A DNA stretch of 64,000 nucleotides from Sphaerisporangium album. Lineage in GTDB: Bacteria > Actinomycetota > Actinomycetes > Streptosporangiales > Streptosporangiaceae. The stretch is taken from NCBI RefSeq assembly GCF_003323745.1, contig NZ_QOIL01000015.1, positions 62,001 to 126,000 on the forward strand, written 5' to 3'. The position numbers and the translations under genes were made by a program. A model generated the notes under the pieces. It did not search any database and had not been told where the DNA came from. It was given only the letters and a program-made list of their open reading frames with translations. Shown one piece after another: positions 47,361 through 56,123 of this stretch. Every line of letters starts with the position of its first letter. The stretch's first letter is position 1.

Positions 47361-48524
47361 ATGAGCTTCCCTCTGTACGCACCGGGTGACGAGCACCGCA
47401 TGCTGCGCGAGACCGTGAGGGCCCTCGCCGACGAGAAGATCGCCCCGCACGCCGCCTCCGTTGACGAGAACGGAGAGTTCCCGTGGGAGGCGTACAAGGC
47501 GCTGGTGGCCGCCGACCTGCACGCCGTGCACGTCCCCGAGCAGTATGGCGGCGCCGGAGCCGACGCGCTCGCCGCCGTGATCGTCATCGAGGAGGTCGCG
47601 CGGGCCTGCGCGTCCTCCTCCCTCATCCCCGCGGTCAACAAGCTCGGCACGGTGCCGCTGCTGCTGTCGGCCTCCGAGGACCTCAAGCAGCGCTACCTGC
47701 CGCGAGTGGCTCGCGGCGAGGGCATGTTCTCCTACGCCCTGTCCGAGCCGGAGGCGGGCTCCGACGCCGCCGCGATGAAGACCCGGGCCGTCAGGGACGG
47801 TGACCACTACGTGCTCAACGGCACGAAGATGTGGATCACCAACGCGGGCGTCTCGGAGTTCTACACCGTCATGGCCGTCACCGACCCCGCCGCCGGAGCC
47901 CGGGGCATCTCGGCCTTCGTCGTCGAGAAGGACGACGAGGGCGTGAGCTTCGGCGCCAAGGAGAAGAAGCTCGGCATCAAGGGCTCGCCCACGCGCCAGG
48001 TCATCCTGGAGAACGTGCGCATCCCCGCGGACCGCATGATCGGCGAGGAGGGCACCGGCTTCAAGACCGCCCTCGCCACCCTGGACCACACCCGGATCAC
48101 CATCGCCGCCCAGGCGCTCGGCATCGCCCAGGGCGCGCTCGACTACGCCATCGGCTACGTCAAGGAGCGCAAGCAGTTCGGCAAGGCGATCGCCGAGTTC
48201 CAGGGACTCCAGTTCATGATCGCAGACATGGCGATGAAGCTGGAGGCCGCCCGCCAGCTCACCTACGCCGCCGCGGCCAAGTCCGAGGCCGCCATGCACG
48301 GTGAGAGGGTCGCCGACCTGACCTTCTTCTCCAGCGCGGCCAAGTGCGCCGCCTCCGACGCCGCGATGGAGATCACCACCGACGCCGTCCAGCTTCTGGG
48401 CGGTTACGGCTACACCCGCGACTACCCGGTGGAGCGCATGATGCGCGACGCCAAGATCACCCAGATCTACGAGGGCACGAACCAGATCCAGCGCATGGTC
48501 ATGGCCCGGCAGCTCCTGAAGTAG
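47361..48524 (+). CDS. acyl-CoA dehydrogenase
   Basis: 387-aa flavoprotein of beta-oxidation or branched-chain amino-acid breakdown. Signatures: [15 protein letters not shown] and [13 protein letters not shown] (FAD/substrate region), [10 protein letters not shown], and [20 protein letters not shown] with the catalytic Glu in Y-E-G-T. The length is standard. The chain length of the substrate cannot be read from sequence. The ATG at 47361 begins the conserved domain, although the frame is open to 47139. Confidence 0.92.
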   Translation: MSFPLYAPGDEHRMLRETVRALADEKIAPHAASVDENGEFPWEAYKALVAADLHAVHVPEQYGGAGADALAAVIVIEEVARACASSSLIPAVNKLGTVPLLLSASEDLKQRYLPRVARGEGMFSYALSEPEAGSDAAAMKTRAVRDGDHYVLNGTKMWITNAGVSEFYTVMAVTDPAAGARGISAFVVEKDDEGVSFGAKEKKLGIKGSPTRQVILENVRIPADRMIGEEGTGFKTALATLDHTRITIAAQALGIAQGALDYAIGYVKERKQFGKAIAEFQGLQFMIADMAMKLEAARQLTYAAAAKSEAAMHGERVADLTFFSSAAKCAASDAAMEITTDAVQLLGGYGYTRDYPVERMMRDAKITQIYEGTNQIQRMVMARQLLK

Positions 48525-48688
48525 GGCTCCCGGTTTCGAGACGGTCCGCGGCGCGCCCCTGCCGCGCCCGCGTTCCATCGCTGGTTGAACGGGGACGCGA
48601 CGGGGGCGTGTGCTCATGGGACCTCAACCGGCGAAGATCGTGAATCGTCAGGGAGTACTGCGGTTCGTCGTCCCGGCGTACTACCCAT

Positions 48689-48714
48689 CCTGAACCGGGT
48701 GGCCCCTGTTCAGG
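48689..48714 (-). terminator. hairpin at the end of the small ORF
   Basis: CCTGAAC and GTTCAGG form a 7-bp stem spanning the stop codon region. Confidence 0.4.
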
Positions 48715-48919
48715 CGTACGGATCGAAGGGAATGCCCACCGGCTTGGCGGTGAGCACGCGAGCCGCGAACGACGGGTTTCCGAACCGGCGCCGGCTCTTG
48801 ACCGGAGGTCCACCGGGAAACGACTCTCCGGGCAACGCCGGTCGCATTGGACCTCCCTCATTCATTTCCCGGCATGGCGGAACCGCCTGCCCCGGAAAGG
48901 GGGCGGGGTTCCAGACCAT
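48710..48919 (-). CDS. candidate small protein, unknown function
   Basis: 69 aa from ATG 48919, or 45 aa from an internal ATG (MRPALPGESF) that has GGGAGG 4 nt upstream. Pro/Gly/Arg-rich; C-terminus RFGNPSFAARVL then a PFDPYA end. No family is recognised. Support: near-consensus promoter TTGACT-N17-TAGCGT ending 11 nt before the first ATG, and CCTGAAC/GTTCAGG hairpin across the stop. The second half has typical G/C third positions, the first half less so. It could also be a non-coding transcript. Confidence 0.4.
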   Translation of the reverse strand: MVWNPAPFPGQAVPPCREMNEGGPMRPALPGESFPGGPPVKSRRRFGNPSFAARVLTAKPVGIPFDPYA

Positions 48920-48930
48920 GATCGAGGATC

Positions 48931-48959
48931 ACGCTAGGATCCTGACATCCGTTAGTCAA
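48931..48959 (-). promoter_or_regulatory. near-consensus promoter TTGACT-N17-TAGCGT
   Basis: Minus strand: -35 TTGACT at 48954-48959, -10 TAGCGT at 48931-48936, 17-bp spacing. It is the best housekeeping-type promoter I saw in this window. Confidence 0.6.
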
Positions 48960-49026
48960 TAACGAAATAGGGAGAAATTTAAGGACCGGTGAATCTTTGG
49001 CGTCCAGAACGTCCGCCCTGCCGGAA

Positions 49027-49668
49027 TCAGAGATCGGCCAGCGTCAGCGGCCCGTACCGTGCGGCCGACGCCCCGGTGACGTAGGCCCAATAGCGGTCGC
49101 CATAGCACCAGTGCCACCACTCGGTCGGATAGTTGATCAAGCCCGCCGCCTCCAGCGCCTCGCCGAGGATGTGACGGCGCTCGGCGGCGTCCGTGGAGAT
49201 CGACGTGCTCGCGGTGTGGCAGGCATCGGTGTCGGTGTCGTTGACCTGCGTGCCGAGCCATAGCTCGTTGCCGTCCGCGTCGCACAGGGTCAGGTCCACG
49301 GCGGCGCCGGCCACGTGCGGCGCGACCTCCGGCGGCGAGATGTAGCGGCCGGCCTCGCGGCGGTACCAGGCCGGCTCATGGCCGGGGCGGGCCGTGCGGA
49401 GACGGTCGACGTGGGCGTCGAAGTACCGTTTCTGCAGCTCCAGGGGCCGGAAGCCTTCGATGACGAGGAAGTGCAGCTCGGGCGGCAGCAGGGTCTGCGC
49501 GGTGACCAGGCGGTCCACGACGCTGAGCCGGAGCCGGGCGTACGCCCCCGCCGCATCGGCCAGGCGCGGGTCGAGGCGCAGTGCCGGGATGCCGCGCAGG
49601 TCGAGCAGCTTCTCCCCGGACTCCACGACCGGGATCCGGCTGATCACAGGATCGGAGAGCAGGATCAT
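49027..49668 (-). CDS. VanX-like D-alanyl-D-alanine dipeptidase
   Basis: 213 aa, peptidase family M15D. Zinc ligands H118, D125 (APHVAGAAVD) and H186, with catalytic E183 (TEWWHW). No signal peptide, so it is cytoplasmic like VanX/DdpX, and would split D-Ala-D-Ala dipeptide. ATG at 49668 with GAAGGAAA Shine-Dalgarno. No vanH/vanA ligase genes are adjacent, so glycopeptide resistance is not indicated. Its neighbours are peptidoglycan hydrolases, suggesting a recycling or scavenging role. A frameshifted paralogue is at 54326. Confidence 0.9.
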   Translation of the reverse strand: MILLSDPVISRIPVVESGEKLLDLRGIPALRLDPRLADAAGAYARLRLSVVDRLVTAQTLLPPELHFLVIEGFRPLELQKRYFDAHVDRLRTARPGHEPAWYRREAGRYISPPEVAPHVAGAAVDLTLCDADGNELWLGTQVNDTDTDACHTASTSISTDAAERRHILGEALEAAGLINYPTEWWHWCYGDRYWAYVTGASAARYGPLTLADL

Positions 49669-49714
49669 TTCGTTTCCTTCGGTGGTCGGTTCGGGCTGGG
49701 CGCGATAGCCGTGA

Positions 49715-49749
49715 GCGCCGGCGGCCGCAGTGGGTGCGGCCACCGGCGC
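49715..49749 (-). terminator. terminator after the GH25 gene
   Basis: GCGCCGGCGGCCGCA pairs with TGCGGCCACCGGCGC, 15-bp arms with one mismatch and a 5-nt loop, in the gap before the vanX-like gene. Confidence 0.65.
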
Positions 49750-49766
49750 TGGGTGGGGTGGTGGGA

Positions 49767-51857
49767 TCAGTTGTTGGCGGCGGTGGTGAGAAGCTGGCGG
49801 AAGATTCCCCAGCCGGTGCCCAGGCTCTTGTAGGCGGCGAAGCTGAAGGTGGTGGCGGTGCTGGTGCTGCGCCAGATCATGAGTTCGTCGCCGCCGTTGA
49901 AGCCGATGATGTCGCTCTTGCCGTCGGCGTCGAAGTCGCCGCCGATGAATTTCGTGACGGTGCGCCATCCGGTGGAGACGAAGACCCCGGTGGTGGAGAA
50001 GTTGCCGGGGGTGCTGGTGTTGCGGTGGATCCACAGGTCGCTGCCGGCGATTCCGGCGATGTCGACCTTGCCGTCGCCGTCGTAGTCGGCCAGGGGGAGG
50101 AACTGGGTGAAGATTCCCCAGCCGGTGCCGAGGCTTTTGTAGGCGGCGAAGCTGAATGTGGTGGCGGTGCTGGTGCTGCGCCAGATCATGAGTTCGTCGC
50201 CGCCGTTGAAGCCGATGATGTCGCTCTTGCCGTCGGCGTCGAAGTCGCCGCCCATGAACTTGCTGACGGTGCGCCATCCGGTGGAGACGAAGACCCCGGT
50301 GGTGGAGAAGTTGCCGGGGGTGCTGGTGTTGCGGTGGATCCACAGGTCGCTGCCGGCGATTCCGGCGATGTCGACCTTGCCGTCGCCGTCGTAGTCGGCC
50401 AGGGGGAGGAACTGGGTGAAGATTCCCCAGCCGGTGCCGAGGCTTTTGTAGGCGGCGAAGCTGAATGTGGTGGCGGTGCTGGTGCTGCGCCAGATCATGA
50501 GTTCGTCGCCGCCGTTGAAGCCGATGATGTCGCTCTTGCCGTCGGCGTCGAAGTCGCCGCCCATGAACTTGCTGACGGTGCGCCATCCGGTGGAGACGAA
50601 GACCCCGGTGGTGGAGAAGTTGCCGGGGGTGCTGGTGTTGCGGTGGATCCACAGGTCGCTGCCGGCGATTCCGGCGATGTCGACCTTGCCGTCGCCGTCG
50701 TAGTCGGCCAGGGGCAGGAGCTTGTCGAAGATTCCCCAGCCGGTGCCGAGGCTTTTGTAGGCGGCGAAGCTGAATGTGGTGGCGGTGCTGGTGCTGCGCC
50801 AGATCATGAGTTCGTCGCCGCCGTTGAAGCCGATGATGTCGTCCTTGCCGTCGGCGTCGAAGTCCCCGGCCATGAACTTGCCGACGGTGCCCCAGCCGGA
50901 GGAGATGAACGTGCCCTGCGTGGAGAAGTTTCCGGGGGTGCTGGTGTTGCGGTGGATCCACAGGTCACCGCCCGCCACGCCGGCGATGTCCTGCTTCCCA
51001 TCGCCATCGAAATCGCCGAGCGTCCCCGGCAACGGTGCGGGAGGCGGAGGGACGTCGCGGTGGGCGAGAGCGTCCAGTTGAGCCTGCGTGCCGTTGAAGA
51101 CGTTCAGCGTGACGTTAGTGGTGGGGACTCCGGGGACGCTGCCGACGTCGGCGTACTGCCACATCAGCCAGGTGCTCCAGCCGGGCGGCACCCTCGGGGT
51201 CGTCCGTCCGCTGCCGTAGTCGGCGACCTGGAGTCCGTAGGAGCCGAAGGCGGTGGTGCTCGCCATGCACCCCGTCATGAAGCCGGCCGCCGTGTAGATC
51301 CACGGCTTGACGCCGAAGGCCGCCTGCACCTTGTCCAGGAAGATCTGCGCCTGCGAGACCGTGGTGTACGGCGGGCAGGCGCTGGTGCCGTCGTCGGTCC
51401 ACTCCATGTCCAGGATCGGCGGCAACTCGCCCGCCCGGTGTCCGGTGTAGCCCGCGGCGCGCAACTCGGCGATGAAGTAGTCGGCCTGCGCGCCGGCGGT
51501 GTTCGCGCTGTAGCCGGTGAAGAAGTGGTACGGCGCGGTGGCGATCCCCTGGGCCAGAGACGCGGCCAGGTCGCCCCGGAAGTAGGAGTTGATCTTGTTG
51601 GTGCTCCTGGTGGCCTTCAGCGTCGCGAAGGTCACTCCGGACTGGCGGATCTGGGACCAGTTCACCGAGGCGCCGCCCGGGTGCTGGTATTCAGTGATGT
51701 CCACGCCCTTCACCGGATACTGTCCCGGCTGCGGGCTTGCGGACGAGGCGTTCGCGGGCTGTCCGAGCGCCCCGGCGATTCCGACGGCGAGGACCGCGGC
51801 GACGAGACGGTGAGCCCACTTCGACCGTCGCCCGAACTGAACTGAGAACGCGGACAT
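49767..51857 (-). CDS. secreted GH25 muramidase with FG-GAP repeat array
   Basis: 696 aa. Signal peptide about 1-37 (cleavage ANA-SS). GH25 domain about 48-250 with D53 (GVDITEYQ) and catalytic D150-x-E152 (ILDMEWTDD); cleaves the MurNAc-GlcNAc bond of peptidoglycan. From about 275 comes a Ca-binding FG-GAP/VCBS-type array: four 103-residue units, each with two D-x-D-x-D-G-x-x-D loops (DFDGDGKQD; DFDADGKDD), predicted to form a beta-propeller. ATG at 51857 (GGAG upstream) preferred over GTG 51872. Two units are identical in DNA, and one unit is identical to one in the next gene. Confidence 0.9.
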   Translation of the reverse strand: MSAFSVQFGRRSKWAHRLVAAVLAVGIAGALGQPANASSASPQPGQYPVKGVDITEYQHPGGASVNWSQIRQSGVTFATLKATRSTNKINSYFRGDLAASLAQGIATAPYHFFTGYSANTAGAQADYFIAELRAAGYTGHRAGELPPILDMEWTDDGTSACPPYTTVSQAQIFLDKVQAAFGVKPWIYTAAGFMTGCMASTTAFGSYGLQVADYGSGRTTPRVPPGWSTWLMWQYADVGSVPGVPTTNVTLNVFNGTQAQLDALAHRDVPPPPAPLPGTLGDFDGDGKQDIAGVAGGDLWIHRNTSTPGNFSTQGTFISSGWGTVGKFMAGDFDADGKDDIIGFNGGDELMIWRSTSTATTFSFAAYKSLGTGWGIFDKLLPLADYDGDGKVDIAGIAGSDLWIHRNTSTPGNFSTTGVFVSTGWRTVSKFMGGDFDADGKSDIIGFNGGDELMIWRSTSTATTFSFAAYKSLGTGWGIFTQFLPLADYDGDGKVDIAGIAGSDLWIHRNTSTPGNFSTTGVFVSTGWRTVSKFMGGDFDADGKSDIIGFNGGDELMIWRSTSTATTFSFAAYKSLGTGWGIFTQFLPLADYDGDGKVDIAGIAGSDLWIHRNTSTPGNFSTTGVFVSTGWRTVTKFIGGDFDADGKSDIIGFNGGDELMIWRSTSTATTFSFAAYKSLGTGWGIFRQLLTTAANN
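49795..51030 (-). repeat. FG-GAP array, four 309-bp units (GH25 gene)
   Basis: Period exactly 309 bp. 50101-50405 and 50410-50714 are identical as far as I can read, and 50701-50999 is identical to 52628-52926 in the neighbouring gene. Confidence 0.9.
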
Positions 51858-51945
51858 GTCTGCTCCGATCACCTGGGAATTCCGCGGGTTCTTGACCGGT
51901 CCGGCGTCGTGCGCTTGGGCACGACCACTCGAACGCGGGGAAGGC

Positions 51946-51991
51946 GCGAGCGTCGGTGGCCGTGGCGTGCGCTGCGGCCACCGACGCTCGC
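51946..51991 (-). terminator. terminator after NlpC-type gene 1
   Basis: GCGAGCGTCGGTGGCC (51946-51961) pairs perfectly with GGCCACCGACGCTCGC (51976-51991), 14-nt loop, 12 bp past the stop. Confidence 0.7.
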
Positions 51992-52002
51992 CGGTGTCGT
52001 GG

Positions 52003-53607
52003 TCAGCTCACGGCCGCGGAGGTGAGAAGCTGGCGGAAGATTCCCCAGCCGGTGCCTAGGCTCTTGTACGCGGCGAAGCCGAAGTCGGTGGCGTTACTGC
52101 TGCTGCGCCAGATCATGAGTTCGTCGCCGCCGTTGAAGCCGATGATGTCGCTCTTGCCGTCCGCGTCGAAGTCCGCTCCGAGGAACTTGCTGACGGTGAG
52201 CCAGCCGGAGGAGACGAACACACCCTGCGTCGAGAAGTTGCCCGGCGTGCTGGTGTTGCGGTGGATCCACAGATCGCTGTACGCCACGCCCGCGATGTCC
52301 TTCTTGCCGTCGCCGTCGTAGTCGGCCAGGGGCAGGAGCTTGTCGAAGATTCCCCAGCCGGTGCCGAGGCTTTTGTAGGCGGCGAAGCTGAATGTGGTGG
52401 CGGTGCTGGTGCTGCGCCAGATCATGAGTTCGTCGCCGCCGTTGAAGCCGATGATGTCGTCCTTGCCGTCGGCGTCGAAGTCCCCGGCCATGAACTTGCC
52501 GACGGTGCCCCAGCCGGAGGAGATGAACGTGCCCTGCGTGGAGAAGTTTCCGGGGGTGCTGGTGTTGCGGTGGATCCACAGGTCGCTGCCGGCGATGCCG
52601 GCGATGTCCTTCTTGCCGTCGCCGTCGTAGTCGGCCAGGGGCAGGAGCTTGTCGAAGATTCCCCAGCCGGTGCCGAGGCTTTTGTAGGCGGCGAAGCTGA
52701 ATGTGGTGGCGGTGCTGGTGCTGCGCCAGATCATGAGTTCGTCGCCGCCGTTGAAGCCGATGATGTCGTCCTTGCCGTCGGCGTCGAAGTCCCCGGCCAT
52801 GAACTTGCCGACGGTGCCCCAGCCGGAGGAGATGAACGTGCCCTGCGTGGAGAAGTTTCCGGGGGTGCTGGTGTTGCGGTGGATCCACAGGTCACCGCCC
52901 GCCACGCCGGCGATGTCCTGCTTCCCGTCACCGTCGAAATCACCCAGGGTCCCCAGTTGCTGCGGCACGGGCGGCGGCGTTTGCGGGTCCTCGATGACGT
53001 TGTTGTAGTGGATGGCGTGCTCGAAATTGCTCGTGATGTCGTTCAGGGACCGGAAACCGAGGTTGCCGAAGTTGCTGTTCCGTGACGGGTTGCGCACCGT
53101 CTCACCGGTGCTGTTGAACGAGTAGAAGTAGGCGCCCTCGGAGTGGTTGGCGTTGTTCTTCCAGCGCGCGAACAGCTCGGTGTGGTCCGACAGGCCCTTG
53201 AAGTTCACCCGCAGTACGGCGTCTCCCGGCTTGAGGTCGTTGAAGCTCCCGAGGCGGGTCAGCCGGCTTCCTCCGATCCAGCTCTCGAAGACGCTGGTGT
53301 CGTAGTAGCCCTCGGTCAGGTGCCAGACCATCGAGATGAGCCCGGAGCAGTCGCGGCGATATCTCTCACCCCCCGTGGGGCCGGTTCGCCATGTGCTCTT
53401 GTCCGAGCTGTTCAGGTAGGTGTAACCCTGGTCCACCCAGTGCTGGGCACGGGCCAGGACCTCGGAGCGGGTGATCTGGCCGCCGGCCGACGAGGCGGCG
53501 TGGGCCGGGGCGGCGGTCGCGACCGAGGTGACCACGGTGCCCGTGAAGCCGATGGCCGCTGCCACCATCGTGCCGAGGGCGCCGGAGACTAGGCGGTTGA
53601 GTTTCAT
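52003..53607 (-). CDS. secreted NlpC/P60-like hydrolase with FG-GAP array (block B)
   Basis: 534 aa. Signal peptide about 1-37 (AHA-AS). Catalytic domain about 45-210 with Cys in RRDCSGLISM (C87) and His in GLSDHTEL (H142), the order of NlpC/P60-like amidase/endopeptidases that cut peptide bonds in peptidoglycan. From about 218 follow three 103-residue FG-GAP units of the same type as in the GH25 gene. ATG at 53607 with GGAAGGG Shine-Dalgarno. It is paralogous to the gene at 57000 in the catalytic part only; the repeats differ. Confidence 0.86.
   Translation of the reverse strand: MKLNRLVSGALGTMVAAAIGFTGTVVTSVATAAPAHAASSAGGQITRSEVLARAQHWVDQGYTYLNSSDKSTWRTGPTGGERYRRDCSGLISMVWHLTEGYYDTSVFESWIGGSRLTRLGSFNDLKPGDAVLRVNFKGLSDHTELFARWKNNANHSEGAYFYSFNSTGETVRNPSRNSNFGNLGFRSLNDITSNFEHAIHYNNVIEDPQTPPPVPQQLGTLGDFDGDGKQDIAGVAGGDLWIHRNTSTPGNFSTQGTFISSGWGTVGKFMAGDFDADGKDDIIGFNGGDELMIWRSTSTATTFSFAAYKSLGTGWGIFDKLLPLADYDGDGKKDIAGIAGSDLWIHRNTSTPGNFSTQGTFISSGWGTVGKFMAGDFDADGKDDIIGFNGGDELMIWRSTSTATTFSFAAYKSLGTGWGIFDKLLPLADYDGDGKKDIAGVAYSDLWIHRNTSTPGNFSTQGVFVSSGWLTVSKFLGADFDADGKSDIIGFNGGDELMIWRSSSNATDFGFAAYKSLGTGWGIFRQLLTSAAVS
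52028..52954 (-). repeat. FG-GAP array, three 309-bp units (NlpC-type gene 1)
   Basis: Same 309-bp unit type as in the GH25 gene. The second and third units are identical over about 250 bp. Confidence 0.88.
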
Positions 53608-53661
53608 GGTGTCCCTTCCGGGGAGGCGTTTCGTCCTGCACCGGAAGGTTCGGATGGGGCA

Positions 53662-53683
53662 CTGAAAATTCGCTGAAACTCCG
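53662..53683 (-). promoter_or_regulatory. tandem 11-bp repeats, candidate SARP operator (block B)
   Basis: CTGAAAATTCG and CTGAAACTCCG (plus-strand reading) directly abut, 54 bp upstream of the start at 53607. Same layout as 58599-58620. Confidence 0.5.
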
Positions 53684-53696
53684 TGGAGCGGGGATT

Positions 53697-54200
53697 TCAG
53701 GACGCGGGCGCACCCTCGGTGAGCTCGGCGAGCATGGTCGCCTCGCCGAGTCGGTCGCCCGCGCGGCCTGGTTGATCCGCTCCCGGGCCTCGAACCTGTT
53801 GACCCCGAGGAACGACGGGCCCAGCCGGGCCGAGGCGAACTGGCACACCAGGTCGTGCAGGCCGAGGGCGGCAGCGCGCTCCAGGCCGACGACCAGCGCG
53901 GGCCGCTCGATGTCGAACCAGTCGTGCGGGGCCGCCAGCACCTGCGCCACCAGCTCGCGCGGGACCGGCGAGGCCGCCACGGCGGGGCGCCGCCAGCCGA
54001 TCTCGTCGGACGGGGTGTGGACGGTCACCTGTTCGGCCACGCTCAGCCAGCCGCCGAGCACCCGGCCCACGGCCGCCGCCGCCCCTTCGGCCGACTCCTC
54101 CGCCTCGGCCCGTTCGCTCCCGTAGATCCGTACCAGGTCGTGCATCCGGTACCGGAGCGTGCCGATCTCGTCGACCCGGCTGAAGTCCACGAGCTGTAGC
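53697..54200 (-). pseudogene. remnant of a SARP/AfsR-type regulator gene
   Basis: Homologous to the intact regulator at 58634: about 53757-54198 corresponds to its central region (parental 59540-59966, the end of the NB-ARC region through FGARERIN-like residues), and 53697-53735 corresponds to its last codons and stop. About 825 bp between them is lost, with a junction at GAGCTCGGC, a sequence present at both parental points, so the deletion looks microhomology-mediated. The frame is shifted. The DNA-binding N-terminus and P-loop are absent. It cannot make a working regulator. Confidence 0.85.
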
Positions 54201-54325
54201 AGCCGTCGTAGTCGAAACCGGGCTCGTACATGCGGTCGGTCCACGGGGCCGCCCAGTCGAGGGCGTAATGGCCTGTGAACCTTTGGCGTCGAGAACGCCG
54301 CCTCGGCGCGACCGGCGCCGCGCGG

Positions 54326-54966
54326 TCAGAAGCCGGCCCGCGTCACCGGCCCGTACCGCGCGGCCGACGCCCCGGTGACGTAGGCCCAGTAGCGGTCGCC
54401 GTAAGACCAGTGCCACCACTCGGTCGGGTAGTTGACCAGGCCGGCCGCCGTCAGCGCCTCGCCGAGGACGCGGCGGCGCTCCGCGGCCTCGGCCGGGACG
54501 GCGGTGCCGGCGGTGTGGCAGGCGTCGGTGTCGGTGTCGTTGACCTGCGTGCCCAGCCACAGCTCGTTGCCGTCCGCGTCGCACAGGGTCAGGTCGACGG
54601 CGGCTCCCGCCACGTGCGGTGCGACCTCGGGCGGGGAGATGTAGCGGCCGGCCTCCCGGCGGTACCAGGCGTGGTCGTGGCCGGGGTGGGCGATCTTGAG
54701 CCGGTCGACGTGGGCGTCGAAGTACCGTTGCTGGAGTTCGATGGGGCGGAAGCCTTCGACGATCAGGAAGTGGAGTTCGGGGGGAGGAGGGTTTGTGCGG
54801 TGACGAGGCGGTCCACGACGCTGAGGCGTAGGTGGCCGTAGTCGCCGTCCGGGTCGGCCAGGCGCGGGTCGAGGCGCAGCGCCTGGACGCTTCGCAGGTC
54901 GACCAGCTTTTCCCCGGCCTCCTCGACCGGAATGCGGCTGATCACGGGATCGGAGAGCAGGATCAT
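54326..54966 (-). pseudogene. frameshifted VanX-like D,D-dipeptidase paralogue
   Basis: Closely similar to the gene at 49027 along its length, but split: residues 1-62 (to VTAQTLLPP) and the rest (ELHFLIVEGFRP to the end) are in different frames. The change is one missing base in a G-rich run at about 54779-54790, where the intact paralogue reads GGGCGGCAGCAGGG. The zinc motifs (APHVAGAAVD; TEWWHW) are intact in the second frame. It may be a pseudogene, a phase-variable gene or a sequencing error in the G run. Confidence 0.82.
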
Positions 54967-54995
54967 TGTCTGTCCTCATCGGGTCTGGACGGCTA

Positions 54996-55030
54996 GACAG
55001 GCCGCCCGGTGGGAGTCCGGGCGGCCTGTC
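54996..55030 (-). terminator. terminator after the lysozyme-like gene
   Basis: GACAGGCCGCCCGG pairs perfectly with CCGGGCGGCCTGTC, 7-nt loop, 50 bp past the stop at 55080. Confidence 0.7.
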
Positions 55031-55079
55031 CGCGCTTGGGAGGAGGGAGGTGCGGTGGTATGGCACCGCCTGGTCGGGA

Positions 55080-56123
55080 TCAGAGGGGGTTGGTGCGGGT
55101 CTGGTCCCAGCCGCCGGGGCCGGAGTCCCAGACGTTGGCCGGTCCGGTGAATCCGCCCGTGGCTTTGGCGGTCCAGACGAACAGGACGGTTCGCAGGTCC
55201 GGGTAGTTGTAGAACACTCCCACGTCGGTCATGCCGTCGCCGTTGAAGTCGCCGTTGACGGGCTTGGATCGGGTCTGGTCCCAGCCGCCGGCGCCGGAGT
55301 CCCACACGTTGGCCGGTCCCGTGAACCCGCCTCCGGTCTTGGCGGACCAGACGAAAAGCACCGTCCGCAGGCCGGGGTAGTCGTAGTAGACGCCGACGTC
55401 TGCCCGGCCGTCGCCGTTGAAGTCGCCGTTGACGGGCTTGGATCGGGTCTGGTCCCAGCCGCCGGCCCCGGAGTCCCACACGTTGGCCGGTCCCGTGAAC
55501 CCGCCTCCGGTCTTGGCCGTCCAGACGAAAAGCACCGTCCGCAAGTCCGGGTAGTTGTAGAACACTCCCACGTCGGTCATGCCGTCGCCGTTGAAGTCGC
55601 CGTTGACGGGCTTGGATCGGGTCTGGTCCCAGCCGCCGGCCCCGGAGTCCCACACGTTGGCCGGTCCGGTGAACCCGCCTCCGGTCTTGGCGGACCAGAC
55701 GAAAAGCACCGTCCGCAGGCCGGGGTAGTCGTAGAACACTCCGACGTCTCCGCGGCCGTCGCCGTTGAAGTCTCCGCTGACGGGCTTGGATCGAGTCTGG
55801 TCCCAGCCGCCGGCCCCGGAGTCCCACACATTGGCCGGTCCGGTGAACCCGCCTCCGGCTTTCGCCGTCCAGACGAACAGGACGGTTCGCAGGTCCGGAT
55901 AGTTGTAGAACACTCCGACGTCTGCCCGGCCGTCGCCGTTGAAGTCGCCGTTGACGGGCTTGGACCGGGTCTGGTCCCAGCCGCCGGGGCCGGAGTCCCA
56001 CACGTTGGCCGGTCCGGTGAACCCGCCTCCGGCTTTCGCCGTCCAGACGAACAGCACCGTCCGCAGGCCGGGGTAGTCGTAGAACGCCGCCACGTCATCG
56101 AGACCGTCGCCGTTGTAATCCGC
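55080..56123 (-). repeat. FG-GAP array, six 174-bp units
   Basis: The GTCTGGTCCCAGCC landmark recurs at 55099, 55273, 55447, 55621, 55795 and 55969, exactly 174 bp apart. Confidence 0.9.

Larger units (their letters stand above)
48525..49026. other. 502-bp region between acyl-CoA dehydrogenase and vanX-like genes
   Basis: Holds one candidate small gene (48710-48919, minus) with its own promoter and a hairpin. The right end, about 48985-49026, resembles the DNA after the second vanX-like copy (about 54272-54326; shared CTTTGGCGTC core), marking one edge of the block duplication. I see nothing else. Confidence 0.55.

Noticed and set aside
49027-49668. Vancomycin-resistance cluster
   Set aside because: Only a VanX-like dipeptidase is present; no vanH, D-Ala-D-Lac ligase or vanRS genes nearby.
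49734-51845. 703-codon plus-strand frame with apparent internal protein repeats
   Set aside because: Antisense of the FG-GAP array; the repeats simply mirror the 309-bp units.
49795-52954. Regular repeats as a possible CRISPR array
   Set aside because: Units are 309 bp, coding, and contiguous without unique spacers; no cas genes.
53366-53696. Continuation of the SARP remnant frame into the NlpC-type gene
   Set aside because: The open frame runs on only by chance after the frameshift; the NlpC-type gene is clearly coded in another frame.
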